Positions 1 through 6,474 of a stretch of 39,341 bases of DNA are shown piece after piece; within the stretch, counting starts at the first letter, position 1, and each line of letters opens with the position of its first letter. Where the stretch lies: assembly GCA_947475715.1 (NCBI GenBank), contig CANJNY010000034.1:1-39341 (forward strand), read 5' to 3'. Both the position numbers and the translations under genes were made by a program. Origin of the DNA: Prolixibacteraceae bacterium. GTDB taxonomy: Bacteria > Bacteroidota > Bacteroidia > Bacteroidales > Prolixibacteraceae. The notes beneath the pieces were generated by a model. It was not told where the DNA came from. It did no database searches and saw only the letters and a list, made by a program, of their open reading frames with translations.

Positions 1-319
1 CTACAAAATAGCGCTGAGAGGGAAACACAGATTCTACAGATAATCACGGATCTAAAAGTCTATGTTGCATAGTCTCAACTGTGATTCGCACCTCCATTAA
101 TCGCAATCGTTCTTTTCAGCTTTGGCTCCTGCGGCTAAATCAATCGAGGATTTCCAATTAAGCAGATTTTTATATAAATTTGTGATATCTTTAAATAATT
201 AGATGTCAAGACAGATTTTATCTAAGTGCTTCAATAAAAGGTTTGAAATGTATAAATTAATGTACCTTTAAATCACTTTATAAATCTCATTGTTAACACG
301 ATAATTTAAATTCAAACGA
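1..319. other. Gene-free left edge with decayed repeat
   Basis: No convincing coding sequence is seen. Bases about 105-165 resemble part of the long interspersed repeat found at about 6000-6060 and 11190-11250; the shared core reads roughly CTTTGGCTCCTGCGGC with variants. The remainder is AT-rich and probably holds the promoter of the first TA module, but no clean -7 element was found. Similarity was judged by eye, so the repeat boundaries are approximate. Confidence 0.4.
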
Positions 320-535
320 ATGAAAAGTTATACAATTACCATACCAGATGATAAAGAAAATATTTTCATCGAAATGATGAGAAGCATCTCGTTTGTTAAA
401 AAAATTGAAGACTCAAATTTATCCGTAATACCTGAAAAACATAAAGAAATTGTTCTTCGACGTGTTAAACAGATGGAAGAACATCCGGAGACCAATTTAA
501 GTTGGACTGAAATTGAGCGTAATTTAAAATTCTGA
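320..535 (+). CDS. Putative antitoxin of a ParE/RelE-type module
   Basis: A 71-residue protein that begins MKSYTITIPDDKE, a beta-strand start typical of small DNA-binding antitoxins, followed by a charged helical region rich in Glu, Lys and Arg. The end, LSWTEIERNLKF, looks like a toxin-wrapping tail. It ends two bases before the ATG of the ParE-like gene at 538, so the pair is almost certainly one operon. The antitoxin assignment rests on size, composition and position; the exact family was not recognised. Expected role: neutralise the downstream toxin and repress its own operon (family knowledge, not shown here). Confidence 0.7.
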   Translation: MKSYTITIPDDKENIFIEMMRSISFVKKIEDSNLSVIPEKHKEIVLRRVKQMEEHPETNLSWTEIERNLKF

Positions 536-537
536 CG

Positions 538-846
538 ATGATTTTCAACGTTGTTTATTCACCCGAAGTTTACAACGATTTGCAAGAGGCAATAGACTTT
601 TATAACTCCCTTAAGCCTAACTTAGGTTTTAAATTTATTAAAACTGTTAAATTACAAATTTCAAAGATCAAGTCTAATGCATATGGATTTCAGGTACGCT
701 ATTCTGATATTCGATGTGCCCCCCTTAATAAATTTCCATATACAGTTCATTACAGAGTTCTTCCAAAAACGATGATAATAATGATAACTGCAATTTTATG
801 CGATTATCGTAATCCTCAAATTGCGGACCATCGATCAACTCTTTAA
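538..846 (+). CDS. ParE/RelE-superfamily toxin
   Basis: A 102-residue protein with the ParE/RelE plan: an N-terminal strand (VVYSPEVYNDLQEAIDFYN), a helical hairpin, then strands around FQVRYSDIRCAPLNKFPYTV and a C-terminal strand ending near CDYRNP. The order 'PEV..DLQEAIDFYNSL' then 'R..PL.KFPY.VHYRV' is typical of ParE-like toxins of Bacteroidota. Members act on DNA gyrase or on ribosome-bound mRNA; which applies here cannot be decided. The start is the ATG two bases after the antitoxin stop. It is followed after about 100 bases by a sugar-transferase gene lacking its 5' end. Confidence 0.8.
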   Translation: MIFNVVYSPEVYNDLQEAIDFYNSLKPNLGFKFIKTVKLQISKIKSNAYGFQVRYSDIRCAPLNKFPYTVHYRVLPKTMIIMITAILCDYRNPQIADHRSTL

Positions 847-950
847 ATTTAAAACTAAATATCACCTTAATTATCATTTGTATTCTAAAGTTCTGGTCTA
901 TCAATAAAATAGCCAATGGCTAGCAGCCTACAGCCAATAATTCTCCCCTA

Positions 951-1502
951 TTGTTAATCTTAGCACTGCTGATAAAAGTTAAAATGCCCAGGCCAATTTT
1001 CTTCCGGCAGCACCGTGTTGGCCGTGATGCAAAACTTTTCCGAATGATTAAATTCAGGACCATGAAGGTGAACCATGGCGGAAGTACAATCTCTGTTAAA
1101 GGGGAAAGTCGCATCACCCCCCTGGGAGCCACCATTCGCAAATACAAACTCGATGAGCTTCCCGAACTCTGGAATATCCTTATCGGAGACATGAGTTTTG
1201 TAGGACTCAGACCGGATGTCCCAGGTTATGCAGATCAGTTAAAAGGCGCTGATCGTTTACTCCTCTCCATCAAACCCGGATTAACCAGCGCTGCCAGTAT
1301 GCGGTTCTCAAACGAGGAGGAACTGCTGGCCAATCAGGTTGATCCGATCAGCTTCAACGATCAAATCCTCTACCCCGAAAAGGTGCGCATTAACAACGAA
1401 TATGTAAAAAACCAGAATTTCTTCCTCGATCTTAAAATAATCATCTTTACTATTCTGGGCAAACGGCTTAGTGAAGAGTGGGCACAGAGCGAGGTGGAGT
1501 AG
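951..1502 (+). pseudogene. Sugar transferase (class A), 5'-truncated remnant
   Basis: The translation covers most of a bacterial sugar transferase (polyprenyl-phosphate phosphoglycosyl transferase). It shows FFRQHRVGRD, KFRTMK, the catalytic-type DELPELWN segment followed by GDMSFVGLRP, and PGLTSAASM. The usual N-terminal KR.FD start and the first half of the membrane helix are missing: the reading enters at SPLLLILALLIK just after word-like DNA rich in AGCCAA (about 912-942), and the only start is a TTG at 951. An intact member is about 200 residues or more. I call it a remnant cut at a repeat junction, although expression from the TTG cannot be excluded. Its 3' end recurs at 2430-2627 and 3347-3605. 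Confidence 0.8.
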
Positions 1503-1722
1503 CGAGGATGAGAAAAGGAGAAGGGGCGATGGGGCGATTTGAAAATGCGGGAATTTGAAAGGAACTATTCCTATACCGTGTACGATTTCAAATCATAAGT
1601 CACCCTCGCCGTTGGAGAGGGTCGGGGTGAGGCCATCCTTGGTGGCAGGAAAGTGAATGAAGAAATAAAGAATGAAGAATGAAAAATGAAGAATAAGCAA
1701 AGATTCCAACCTCTAAATTTAC
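1503..1722. repeat. Word-repeat patch plus palindromic repeat
   Basis: Gene-free spacer. It begins with GGGGCGATGGGGCGATTTG-like words, then holds a GC-rich palindrome at 1600-1632 (CACCCTCGCC then GAGAGGGTCGGGGTG), then an A/G-rich near-tandem patch (about 1655-1700) built of GAATGAAGAA-type units. Similar patches occur after the other sugar-transferase ends. No protein is supported here. Confidence 0.6.
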
Positions 1723-1730
1723 TACCTTTG
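1723..1730 (+). promoter_or_regulatory. Bacteroidota-type -7 element for the VapBC-like operon
   Basis: TACCTTTG matches the Bacteroidota -7 consensus TAnnTTTG and lies 65 bases before the antitoxin ATG at 1795. No clear -33 partner is seen. Confidence 0.45.
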
Positions 1731-1794
1731 TTACTAATTGCATTATTAACAAACATAAATCTTCATTCTGAGCATTTTTCTAATAATAAATTAA

Positions 1795-2043
1795 ATGGAT
1801 ACAATTACTATAAAGATTGAAGGCAGTGAAAATGTGTCATTTTTCATTACACTACTTAAGAAATTTAATTTCATAAAAGAAGTTACTGTAAATAAAAAAA
1901 AGACAATGCAAAATATAAACATTGAAGAAGCACCTATTGAATGGGCGGAAAAAAAACCCTCTATAGATGATTTTTCAGGGATATGGAGTGACCGAAAGAT
2001 TTCACTTGATGATATTCGGACCAAAGGATGGAAAAGAAACTGA
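1795..2043 (+). CDS. Putative antitoxin of a VapBC-like module
   Basis: An 82-residue protein starting MDTITIKIEGSEN, with a strand-forming N-terminus and a C-terminal half ending FSGIWSDRKISLDDIRTKGWKR, a layout common in small antitoxins that pair with PIN-domain toxins (e.g. '..F.GIW.DR.IS...IR.K.W'). Its last 16 bases overlap the start of the PIN-domain gene, whose ATG is at 2028. The overlap and order support a VapB-like role. The DNA-binding fold was not assigned. Confidence 0.7.
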   Translation: MDTITIKIEGSENVSFFITLLKKFNFIKEVTVNKKKTMQNINIEEAPIEWAEKKPSIDDFSGIWSDRKISLDDIRTKGWKRN

Positions 2044-2412
2044 TTCTTTGCGATACAGACATATTTTTCCTGGTTCAGGGGAGATTTAGAAACGCTAACC
2101 AGATTAGAATACATTGGTCTTGATCATATTTTGATTCCTTCTGTTACCTTAATGGAGTTACTACAGGGGGCAAGAAACAAGTCAGAATCAATCCAATTAA
2201 AGAAAAGACTCAAAGCATATCACATTATACATTTTAATGAAACCACTTCAAAGCTTACCATTGAACTGATCGAACAATACAGATTAAGCCATGGATTATT
2301 AATTCCTGACGCAATAATTGCAGCAACAGCACTAACTTTCAATCTAAAACTTTTCACTTACAATCTAAAGGATTTCAAATTCATTCCAGGTATTCAATTA
2401 TACGAATACTGA
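2028..2412 (+). pseudogene. PIN-domain toxin (VapC-like), frameshifted
   Basis: From the ATG at 2028 the frame reads MEKKLILCDTDIFF, the N-terminal strand and first acidic residue of a PIN-domain nuclease, then leaves the family and stops near 2120. The next frame continues the family as WFRGDLETLTRLEYIG, IPSVTLMELLQGARN (second acidic position) and LIPDAIIAATALTFN (third acidic position), ending at 2412. The switch falls at a run of five T at about 2064-2068; removing one T joins both halves into a PIN domain of about 128 residues. It may be a true inactivating indel, a sequencing error or, less likely, slippage. The stop TGA overlaps the ATG of the next sugar-transferase fragment (TGATG). 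Confidence 0.75.
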
Positions 2413-2627
2413 TGGTTACAGAGTTCAATTATTTTCACTCGAAAGAGTTCCTGGCCATGCCAGATGATTCAATCAAAATCAACGACGCAATCCTCTACCC
2501 CGAAAAGGTGCGCATCAACAACGAGTATGTCAAAAACCAGAATTTCTTTCTCGATCTTAAAATAATCATCTTTACTATTCTGGGGAAACGGCTGAGGGAA
2601 GAGTGGGCACAGAGCGAGGTGGAGTAG
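2412..2627 (+). pseudogene. Sugar transferase (class A) 3'-end fragment
   Basis: The 71-codon frame contains only the last ~60 residues of the class A sugar transferase: ILYPEKVRINNEYVKNQ, FFLDLKIIIFTILGKRL and EEWAQSEVE, nearly identical to 1380-1502. The catalytic core is absent, so it cannot be an enzyme. Homology begins near 2430, directly after the VapC-like stop. The high nucleotide similarity to the copy at 951-1502 suggests a rather recent duplication or a shared source. Confidence 0.85.
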
Positions 2628-2760
2628 CGAGGGGGAGAAAGGGAGAAGGGGAAGAACGAAGGGGCGATTGGGCGAAAGGGCGACAGTCTAGTCCTGAAAT
2701 AGGTTTACAGAAAATACAATCAAAATTCAGGACTAGTCAGAACCAAATCTTGTTTGTTTT
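2628..2760. repeat. Word patch and 49-bp palindromic repeat
   Basis: GGGAGAAGGGGAAGAACGAAGG-like words are followed by GGGCGAAAGGGCGACAGTCT and then a palindrome at 2688-2736. The palindrome has perfect 11-bp arms (CTAGTCCTGAA and TTCAGGACTAG) around 27 bases. The stretch from about 2670 to 2714 is essentially identical to 3641-3684. Confidence 0.75.
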
Positions 2761-2773
2761 TTTCGTATCTTTA
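2753..2773 (+). promoter_or_regulatory. Probable promoter of the yafQ operon
   Basis: TATCTTTA (2766-2773) is a near match to the Bacteroidota -7 element and is preceded by a TTTG-rich run that could supply the -33 element. It sits 19 bases before the antitoxin ATG. Confidence 0.4.
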
Positions 2774-2791
2774 CCCTAATAATTTATCAAT

Positions 2792-3001
2792 ATGACAACT
2801 ATTATCATCAACGAAAAAACAAAAAAAGGACGCATTCTCCTTGATTTGATCAGGGAAATGAATTGCGGTAAAATCATTGAGGATGCAAAAATTGTTGATG
2901 AAATCCCAAATGATATTACCAGGCTGGCAATTAAACAAGCACGAAAAGGAGAAACAATTAAATGTGCAGATTTTGATGATTACATCGCAAAAGTAAGATA
3001 A
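2792..3001 (+). CDS. Antitoxin partner of YafQ-type toxin
   Basis: A 69-residue protein: N-terminal strand MTTIIINEKTKKG, then helices (RILLDLIREMN) and a polar tail ending FDDYIAKVR. Small size, composition and the two-base gap before the YafQ-like gene identify it as the cognate antitoxin. It resembles the antitoxins at 320 and 1795 in starting with a short strand, but the sequences are not close. Confidence 0.75.
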   Translation: MTTIIINEKTKKGRILLDLIREMNCGKIIEDAKIVDEIPNDITRLAIKQARKGETIKCADFDDYIAKVR

Positions 3002-3003
3002 TC

Positions 3004-3276
3004 GTGTATTCTATCGAATTTACAAATCAATACCTCAAGGATCTAAAACTAGCCAGAAAGCGAAACCTCAACGAACAAAGGCTTAATCTGGTTATTAATA
3101 CTCTGATATCGGGAGAGAAATTGCCTTCACAATTCAAAGACCATAATTTGACCGGACCATATAAAGGGCTAAATGAATGTCACATATCACCTGATTGGCT
3201 CCTGATTTATTCTAAACATAACGCCATTAAACTGATAACACTTATTCGTACTGGTACCCATTCCGATCTTTTTTAA
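3004..3276 (+). CDS. yafQ: YafQ-family mRNA interferase toxin
   Basis: A 90-residue protein matching the YafQ branch of the RelE superfamily over its whole length. Diagnostic residues are present: LPSQFKDHNLTG (His47), NECHISPDWLLIY (His60, Asp64) and RTGTHSDLF (His86, Phe90), which correspond to the catalytic His/Asp set of YafQ. YafQ cuts mRNA on the ribosome (family knowledge). The start is a GTG two bases after the antitoxin stop; no ATG is available nearby. It appears intact. A sugar-transferase fragment begins about 20 bases after the stop. Confidence 0.9.
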   Translation: MYSIEFTNQYLKDLKLARKRNLNEQRLNLVINTLISGEKLPSQFKDHNLTGPYKGLNECHISPDWLLIYSKHNAIKLITLIRTGTHSDLF

Positions 3277-3296
3277 ATACTATAAACATGCATCTT

Positions 3297-3605
3297 TTCA
3301 TACAAAGGTGAGCTTGAACGATGGTATTTAAAGGTACTTGGACCAATTGCTTTACCATCAAACCCGGATTAACCGGCGCCGCAAGTATGATGTTTTCAAA
3401 CGAAGAGGAACTGCTCGCCAATCAGGATGATCCGATTAGCTTCAACGATCAAATCCTCTACCCCGAAAAGGTGCGCATCAATAACGAACACGTAAAAAAT
3501 CAGAGCTTCTTCCTTGATCTTAAGATTATTATCTATACTATTCTGGGGAAAAGGCTGAAGGAAGATTGGGCACAGGGGCGCGTAGCGAAGCGGAGTCCCG
3601 ATTAG
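3297..3605 (+). pseudogene. Chimeric sugar-transferase remnant (class B piece joined to class A 3' end)
   Basis: About 12 codons (3297-3332) encode YKGELERWYLK, the class B signature seen in the intact gene at 7875 and the remnant at 5203. From about 3347, in another frame, comes IKPGLTGAASMMFSNEEELL through LYPEKVRINNEHVKNQ to the C-terminus, which is class A like 951-1502. The reading ends in word-repeat DNA (AQGRVAKRSPD). No catalytic core is present. It is a scar of at least two recombination events. Confidence 0.8.
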
Positions 3606-3720
3606 TGTAGCGGTTCGGGAAAGAGGAGAAGGGGCGATGGGGCGAAAGGGCGACAGTCTAGTCCTGAAATAGGTTTACAGAAAAAGTAAACAAAAATCAG
3701 GTTCATGCATATAAACTTGA
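3606..3720. repeat. Word patch and palindromic repeat
   Basis: GGGGCGATGGGGCGAAAGGG words are followed by the palindromic repeat 3658-3702 (TCCTGAAATAGGTTTAC / AGAAAAA / GTAAACAAAAATCAGG). The layout is the same as after the remnant ending at 2627. Confidence 0.7.
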
Positions 3721-3727
3721 ATGTTTT

Positions 3728-3745
3728 CTTGTAACTTCGTACTAA
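3728..3745 (+). promoter_or_regulatory. Conserved promoter of the coiled-coil protein family
   Basis: TTGTAACTTCGTACTAAA occurs here and, nearly identical, at about 10494-10511, in both cases just upstream of a coiled-coil membrane protein gene. TAACTTCG is a one-mismatch -7 element. This conservation argues that the true start is the ATG at 3757 and not the one at 3721, which lies upstream of the promoter element. Confidence 0.5.
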
Positions 3746-3756
3746 AATCAAAAGAG

Positions 3757-4200
3757 ATGAGGATACTATTATTCATCACACTATTATTACTCGTCGTTCC
3801 TGGTCAATGGGCATGTGCTCAGGAACAGCAGGTTGTGGTCCCTTACACCCTGGCAGATCGTGACCGGGCGATCCTCATTGAAGCCAAAATTAGTATACTC
3901 GAATCTAAAATTAGTTCCCTGGATGTAAGATTTGAGAGTATTGATAAACAGTTTATGTACCAGCAAAAGCAAATTGATGATATCAAAACACTTTTTTACT
4001 GGGGTTTTGGAATCTTAATCACGCTTTTAATTTTCATGCTCGGCTATATGATTTGGGATCGCCGCACCGCGATGCAACCAGCTTTGGAACAAGCAGCGAA
4101 GGCACATTAAAATAGTCGTAACCTAATTCTGACGCTTCGGGAATATTCAAAAAAACATGCTGATCTGGCAGAGATACTCAGGACACATGGAATCCTATAA
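3757..4200 (+). pseudogene. Small exported coiled-coil membrane protein with premature stop
   Basis: From ATG 3757 the protein has a signal peptide (MRILLFITLLLLVV...ACAQ), a VVVPYTLADRDRAI motif, a heptad-like coiled coil (AKISILESKISSLDVRFESI), one membrane helix (FGILITLLIFMLGYMI) and a basic WDRRT patch, then a TAA at 4108. The same frame continues after the TAA for 29 codons to a second TAA at 4198-4200, encoding LREYSKKHADLAEILR. This aligns without gaps to the remnant at 17882-18013, where the stop position is an Ile codon. The TAA is therefore probably a nonsense mutation (or readthrough site) inside a family of about 147 residues. Function unknown. Confidence 0.75.
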
Positions 4201-4232
4201 ATATTGGATTAACAACAATTCTATCCATTTAG

Positions 4233-4264
4233 TCACCCTCGCCATCGGAGAGGGCCGGGGTGAG
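4233..4264. repeat. GC-rich palindromic repeat
   Basis: TCACCCTCGCCATCGGAGAG followed by GGCCGGGGTGAG; the same motif occurs at 1600-1632 and, altered, at 10341-10369. It can form a CACCC/GGGTG hairpin and resembles intergenic REP-like palindromes. Confidence 0.6.
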
Positions 4265-4348
4265 ATCCTGCGAGATCGTTTTACTGAAAAAGCAAACTAT
4301 ATAGTGCTAATCTTACCACAATTCAATAAATTTGTAAAAACTGAAGCC

Positions 4349-4654
4349 ATGCGACTTTCAAAATCTGAAATCGAGATTATAAAATCTGTGTCCGCTGAAG
4401 TCTGGGGCATTAATACAACAATCTACTTATTTGGTTCAAGGGTTGATGATTCTAAAAAAGGTGGAGATATTGACCTATACGTTAATTTAGATCAGGAGCC
4501 CACATCCCAAACAATAATGTTGCAAAAAGCTGAATTTCTGGCTAAACTCGACTTCCTGTTGGGTGAACAAAAAATCGATTTATTGGTGCGTACCAACTAC
4601 AACAAACAGTTACCTATTATAAAAACAGCACTAAAAACAGGAGTTGCATTATGA
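4349..4654 (+). CDS. mntA: MntA-type minimal nucleotidyltransferase antitoxin
   Basis: A 101-residue minimal nucleotidyltransferase with the signature GSRVDDSKKGGDIDLYV (Gly29-Ser30, Asp40, Asp42). The second half, EQKIDLLV, supplies the later acidic strand. MntA proteins inactivate the partner HEPN toxin by adding AMP to a tyrosine next to its active site (family knowledge). I chose ATG 4349 because the conserved fold begins right there (MRLSKSEIEIIKS) and a -7-like TAAATTTG lies at about 4327-4334. A longer reading from 4157 would translate the palindromic repeat. The stop overlaps the next gene by ATGA. Confidence 0.88.
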   Translation: MRLSKSEIEIIKSVSAEVWGINTTIYLFGSRVDDSKKGGDIDLYVNLDQEPTSQTIMLQKAEFLAKLDFLLGEQKIDLLVRTNYNKQLPIIKTALKTGVAL

Positions 4655-5124
4655 TTGTCCCTGATCTAAATGACCAGATATTACAAACCTTTGAGACATG
4701 TGCACTTCATTTAAAAAGAATGGAGTTTGCCAAAAGTAAAGTAGTAACATTTATCCCTTTAAACAGAGATAATTACTATACCATGGACGATGAAACTATT
4801 GGTTCTTTGGACCAATATATTTTTCGCTTCTCAAAATTACAGGACATAATGGGATCCCGCCTATTTCCGGAGATACTTGAAGCTCTTGCAGAATCAGTTA
4901 CTGATCTGCCATTTATTGATATTTTAAACAGACTTGAAAAATTAGGAATTTTAGACTCTGCTTTTACGTGGATTCAGTTACGAAAAATTAGAAATGACAT
5001 CTCTCATGAGTATCCGGCTTCCCTTATCGAACGTATTGAAGGTATAAACCTGTTATTTGATAAATTGGAAGAATTAAAACAAATTGTTGACAGATGCCAA
5101 TCAATTTTAAATCAACACAGATAA
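4651..5124 (+). CDS. hepT: HepT-type HEPN ribonuclease toxin
   Basis: A 157-residue, all-helical HEPN protein with the active-site motif RNDISHEY (Arg114, His119, Tyr121), i.e. R-x4-H-x-Y; the Tyr is the residue AMPylated by MntA in characterised pairs. HEPN toxins of this kind are RNases. It overlaps mntA by four bases (ATGA), giving coupled translation. The full length and intact motif indicate a functional pair. It is the largest and best preserved TA module of the array. Confidence 0.88.
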   Translation: MIVPDLNDQILQTFETCALHLKRMEFAKSKVVTFIPLNRDNYYTMDDETIGSLDQYIFRFSKLQDIMGSRLFPEILEALAESVTDLPFIDILNRLEKLGILDSAFTWIQLRKIRNDISHEYPASLIERIEGINLLFDKLEELKQIVDRCQSILNQHR

Positions 5125-5202
5125 AGAAGGTTTATCCTACCATCTGTTATAAATTATATCGACGAATGGGCGCCCGCACACGAGGAAGAGTCAAATAAAC
5201 AG

Positions 5203-5370
5203 TGTGTCCCATACAAGGGTGAACTTGAGCAATGGTATTCTAAAAACCGCTCCCTTTGGGTTGATTTACGTATCCTTTTCTTAACCGACTTAAAGATTAT
5301 TGCCCCAGGTACAAAACTGGAATATAAATTATTTCGTTCGCTGCTTAAAAGTGAACAGTTTAAATTTTAG
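5203..5370 (+). pseudogene. Sugar transferase (class B) 3'-end remnant
   Basis: The frame ending with TAG at 5368-5370 encodes VPYKGELEQWYSKNRSLWVD, LRILFLTDLKIIAP and LEYKLFRSLLK, the C-terminal segment of a class B sugar transferase; compare APYKGELELWYQKN...VAP...L.YR.F in the intact gene at 7875-8558. There is no start codon and no catalytic core. It follows the hepT stop by about 80 bases, repeating the toxin/sugar-transferase-end pattern. The 5125-5202 stretch is probably further decayed sequence. Confidence 0.75.
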
Positions 5371-5419
5371 AAATAAATCTGAAAAATCAATATATTTGTA
5401 AGTATAAAAGCGAAACAGT

Positions 5420-5587
5420 ATGGAAAATCAATTAAAACTATTGAACTCTTTAGCCAGACAAATAAAAGCTGAGAAAAAGGACAGAAAGACTATTGTTGAA
5501 ACTCTTAGGTCAGCCAAAATCTTAACAAAAACTGAAAACTTCACAAGTAATTACAGTAATTTAAGAAAAGTAGTTCATGTAAAATAA
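5420..5587 (+). CDS. Small putative antitoxin (55 aa)
   Basis: An ORF beginning MENQLKLLNSLARQIKAEKK and ending SNLRKVVHVK. It is lysine-rich, helical and ends with the TAATG overlap that starts the next gene at 5587. The 'SAKILTK..NFT.NY..LR.VV' tail recalls small antitoxins found upstream of IGFHGCD-type proteins (recollection, not searched). Start ATG 5420 is the first in the frame. It is probably intact but orphaned, because its partner is broken. Confidence 0.6.
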   Translation: MENQLKLLNSLARQIKAEKKDRKTIVETLRSAKILTKTENFTSNYSNLRKVVHVK

Positions 5588-5718
5588 TGTATCGTAGCAG
5601 GCCTAATTTAATGATTGGATTTCACGGATGCGATGAATCAGTTAGAAAAGCATTAATTTTAACCCCTGATGTCGTAAATAAAAGCCACGAAATTTATGAT
5701 TGGCTAGTCTTGAAATAG
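5587..5718 (+). pseudogene. Toxin N-terminal fragment (IGFHGCD family), cut by a repeat
   Basis: The ATG overlaps the antitoxin stop. The reading MYRSRPNLMIGFHGCDESVR, then KSHEIYDWL, matches the start of a protein family whose members usually go on with a glycine-rich 'YDWLG.G.YFWE' segment. The HG-containing start suggests an ADP-ribosyltransferase-like fold (inference). Here the family sequence breaks off at YDWL (5703-5706), exactly where the palindromic repeat begins, and the frame stops within the repeat at 5718. The break looks like an insertion or recombination at the repeat. Confidence 0.6.
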
Positions 5719-5755
5719 GTTGACAAAAAGAGTATACTAAAAACAGGATTATGAA
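5704..5755. repeat. Palindromic repeat (TCCTGA/TCAGGA family), copy 3
   Basis: CTAGTCTTGAAATAGGTTGA then ACTAAAAACAGGATTATGAA, the same family as 2688-2736, 3658-3702 and 8650-8705. It abuts the broken toxin gene and leads into the CCCGAAGGGATGATAT repeat, in the same order as at 8650-8745. Confidence 0.7.
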
Positions 5756-5870
5756 GTTTGTCCTGCTGGGAAATCCCGAAGGGATGATATATTAATAACC
5801 CGGGGTAAGCAAGCCCATGCAGTTTGCGAACCATAATCAAAAATCATTTAGGCTTGCGCCACCCCGGGAT
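5756..5870. repeat. CCCGAAGGGATGATAT repeat and large hairpin
   Basis: GGGAAATCCCGAAGGGATGA is followed by a hairpin with arms CCCGGGGTAAGCAAGCC (about 5799-5815) and GGCTTGCGCCACCCCGGG (about 5851-5868). The same blocks recur at 8700-8885. Confidence 0.7.
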
Positions 5871-6155
5871 AACAAACACGCACCTACACCGTCCGCGATC
5901 GTACCAACGCCGGAGTGTTGCACCTCAATCGGACGGAACGGCACGAAAATACAAAAAGCCATATAGTAAGAGATCAACACTGAATTGTAAACCAACAGAT
6001 TACAGATTCACTTTTCAACTTTTGCTCATGCGGCGAAATAAGGCAGGATTTTTAATTCACGTGCTGCCGCGCCGCCACCATCCGGCGTTCATATTCCAAC
6101 ACCGGGTTTCACCCGGCGTTATTTACGAAACACCGTTGGGGTGATAGAAAGTAAA
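5853..6155. repeat. Long interspersed repeat, copy 1 (~300 bp)
   Basis: This stretch shares its block order with 10996-11335: an ATAACAAACACGC-like start, CGGAACGGC, CTTTTGCTCATGCGGCGAAA, a TACCGCGCCGCC-like block, GGGTTTCACCCGGCGTTATT, and GTGATAGAAAGTAAA at the end. An open frame crosses it (5824-6144) but the translation is low-complexity and not shared in the other copy, so no gene is called. Boundaries are by eye. Confidence 0.6.
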
Positions 6156-6474
6156 CAATCAGTAGGAATATCTGACTTACTTCAACTGCGCTAAGTAACC
6201 ATCAATCAGTGCTGGAAGTGCGTCACTTCGGCTTACTTCGACTTCGCTCAGTAACTAGTGCTCAGTAACCAGCGCTAAATAACCATCGCTCAGTGCAGGA
6301 AAGGCAATGCTGTCGCTGAGCTGAACCAAAACTACGACTGAATGACTATATCAAAATTGAATCAGGACAACAAATTACAACCAAACTAAAAACAAGCCAG
6401 TAGCCAATTGTCAGTAACTTTTAACAAAAAAACAAGCCAATAGCCAAATACTAACGGTCAAAAGCCATTTCAAT
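6156..6474. repeat. Word-repeat spacer before the aminotransferase gene
   Basis: A gene-free stretch made of repeated words such as TTCGACTTCGCTCAGTAAC, AGTGCTCAGTAACCAGCGCT and, near the end, AGCCAATAGCCAA. It probably carries the promoter of the next gene, but no clear -7 element was found. Confidence 0.5.

Noticed and set aside
4157-4348. Longer N-terminus of the MntA protein
   Set aside because: The upstream part translates the GC-rich palindrome and the family's fold starts at ATG 4349.
1-5750. Integron with attC sites as an explanation of the TA array
   Set aside because: No integrase and no recurrent attC-like folded site at each junction was seen; the recurrent element is a sugar-transferase end.
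5824-6144. 106-codon open frame
   Set aside because: It lies inside the long interspersed repeat; the translation is low-complexity and not shared by the other copy.
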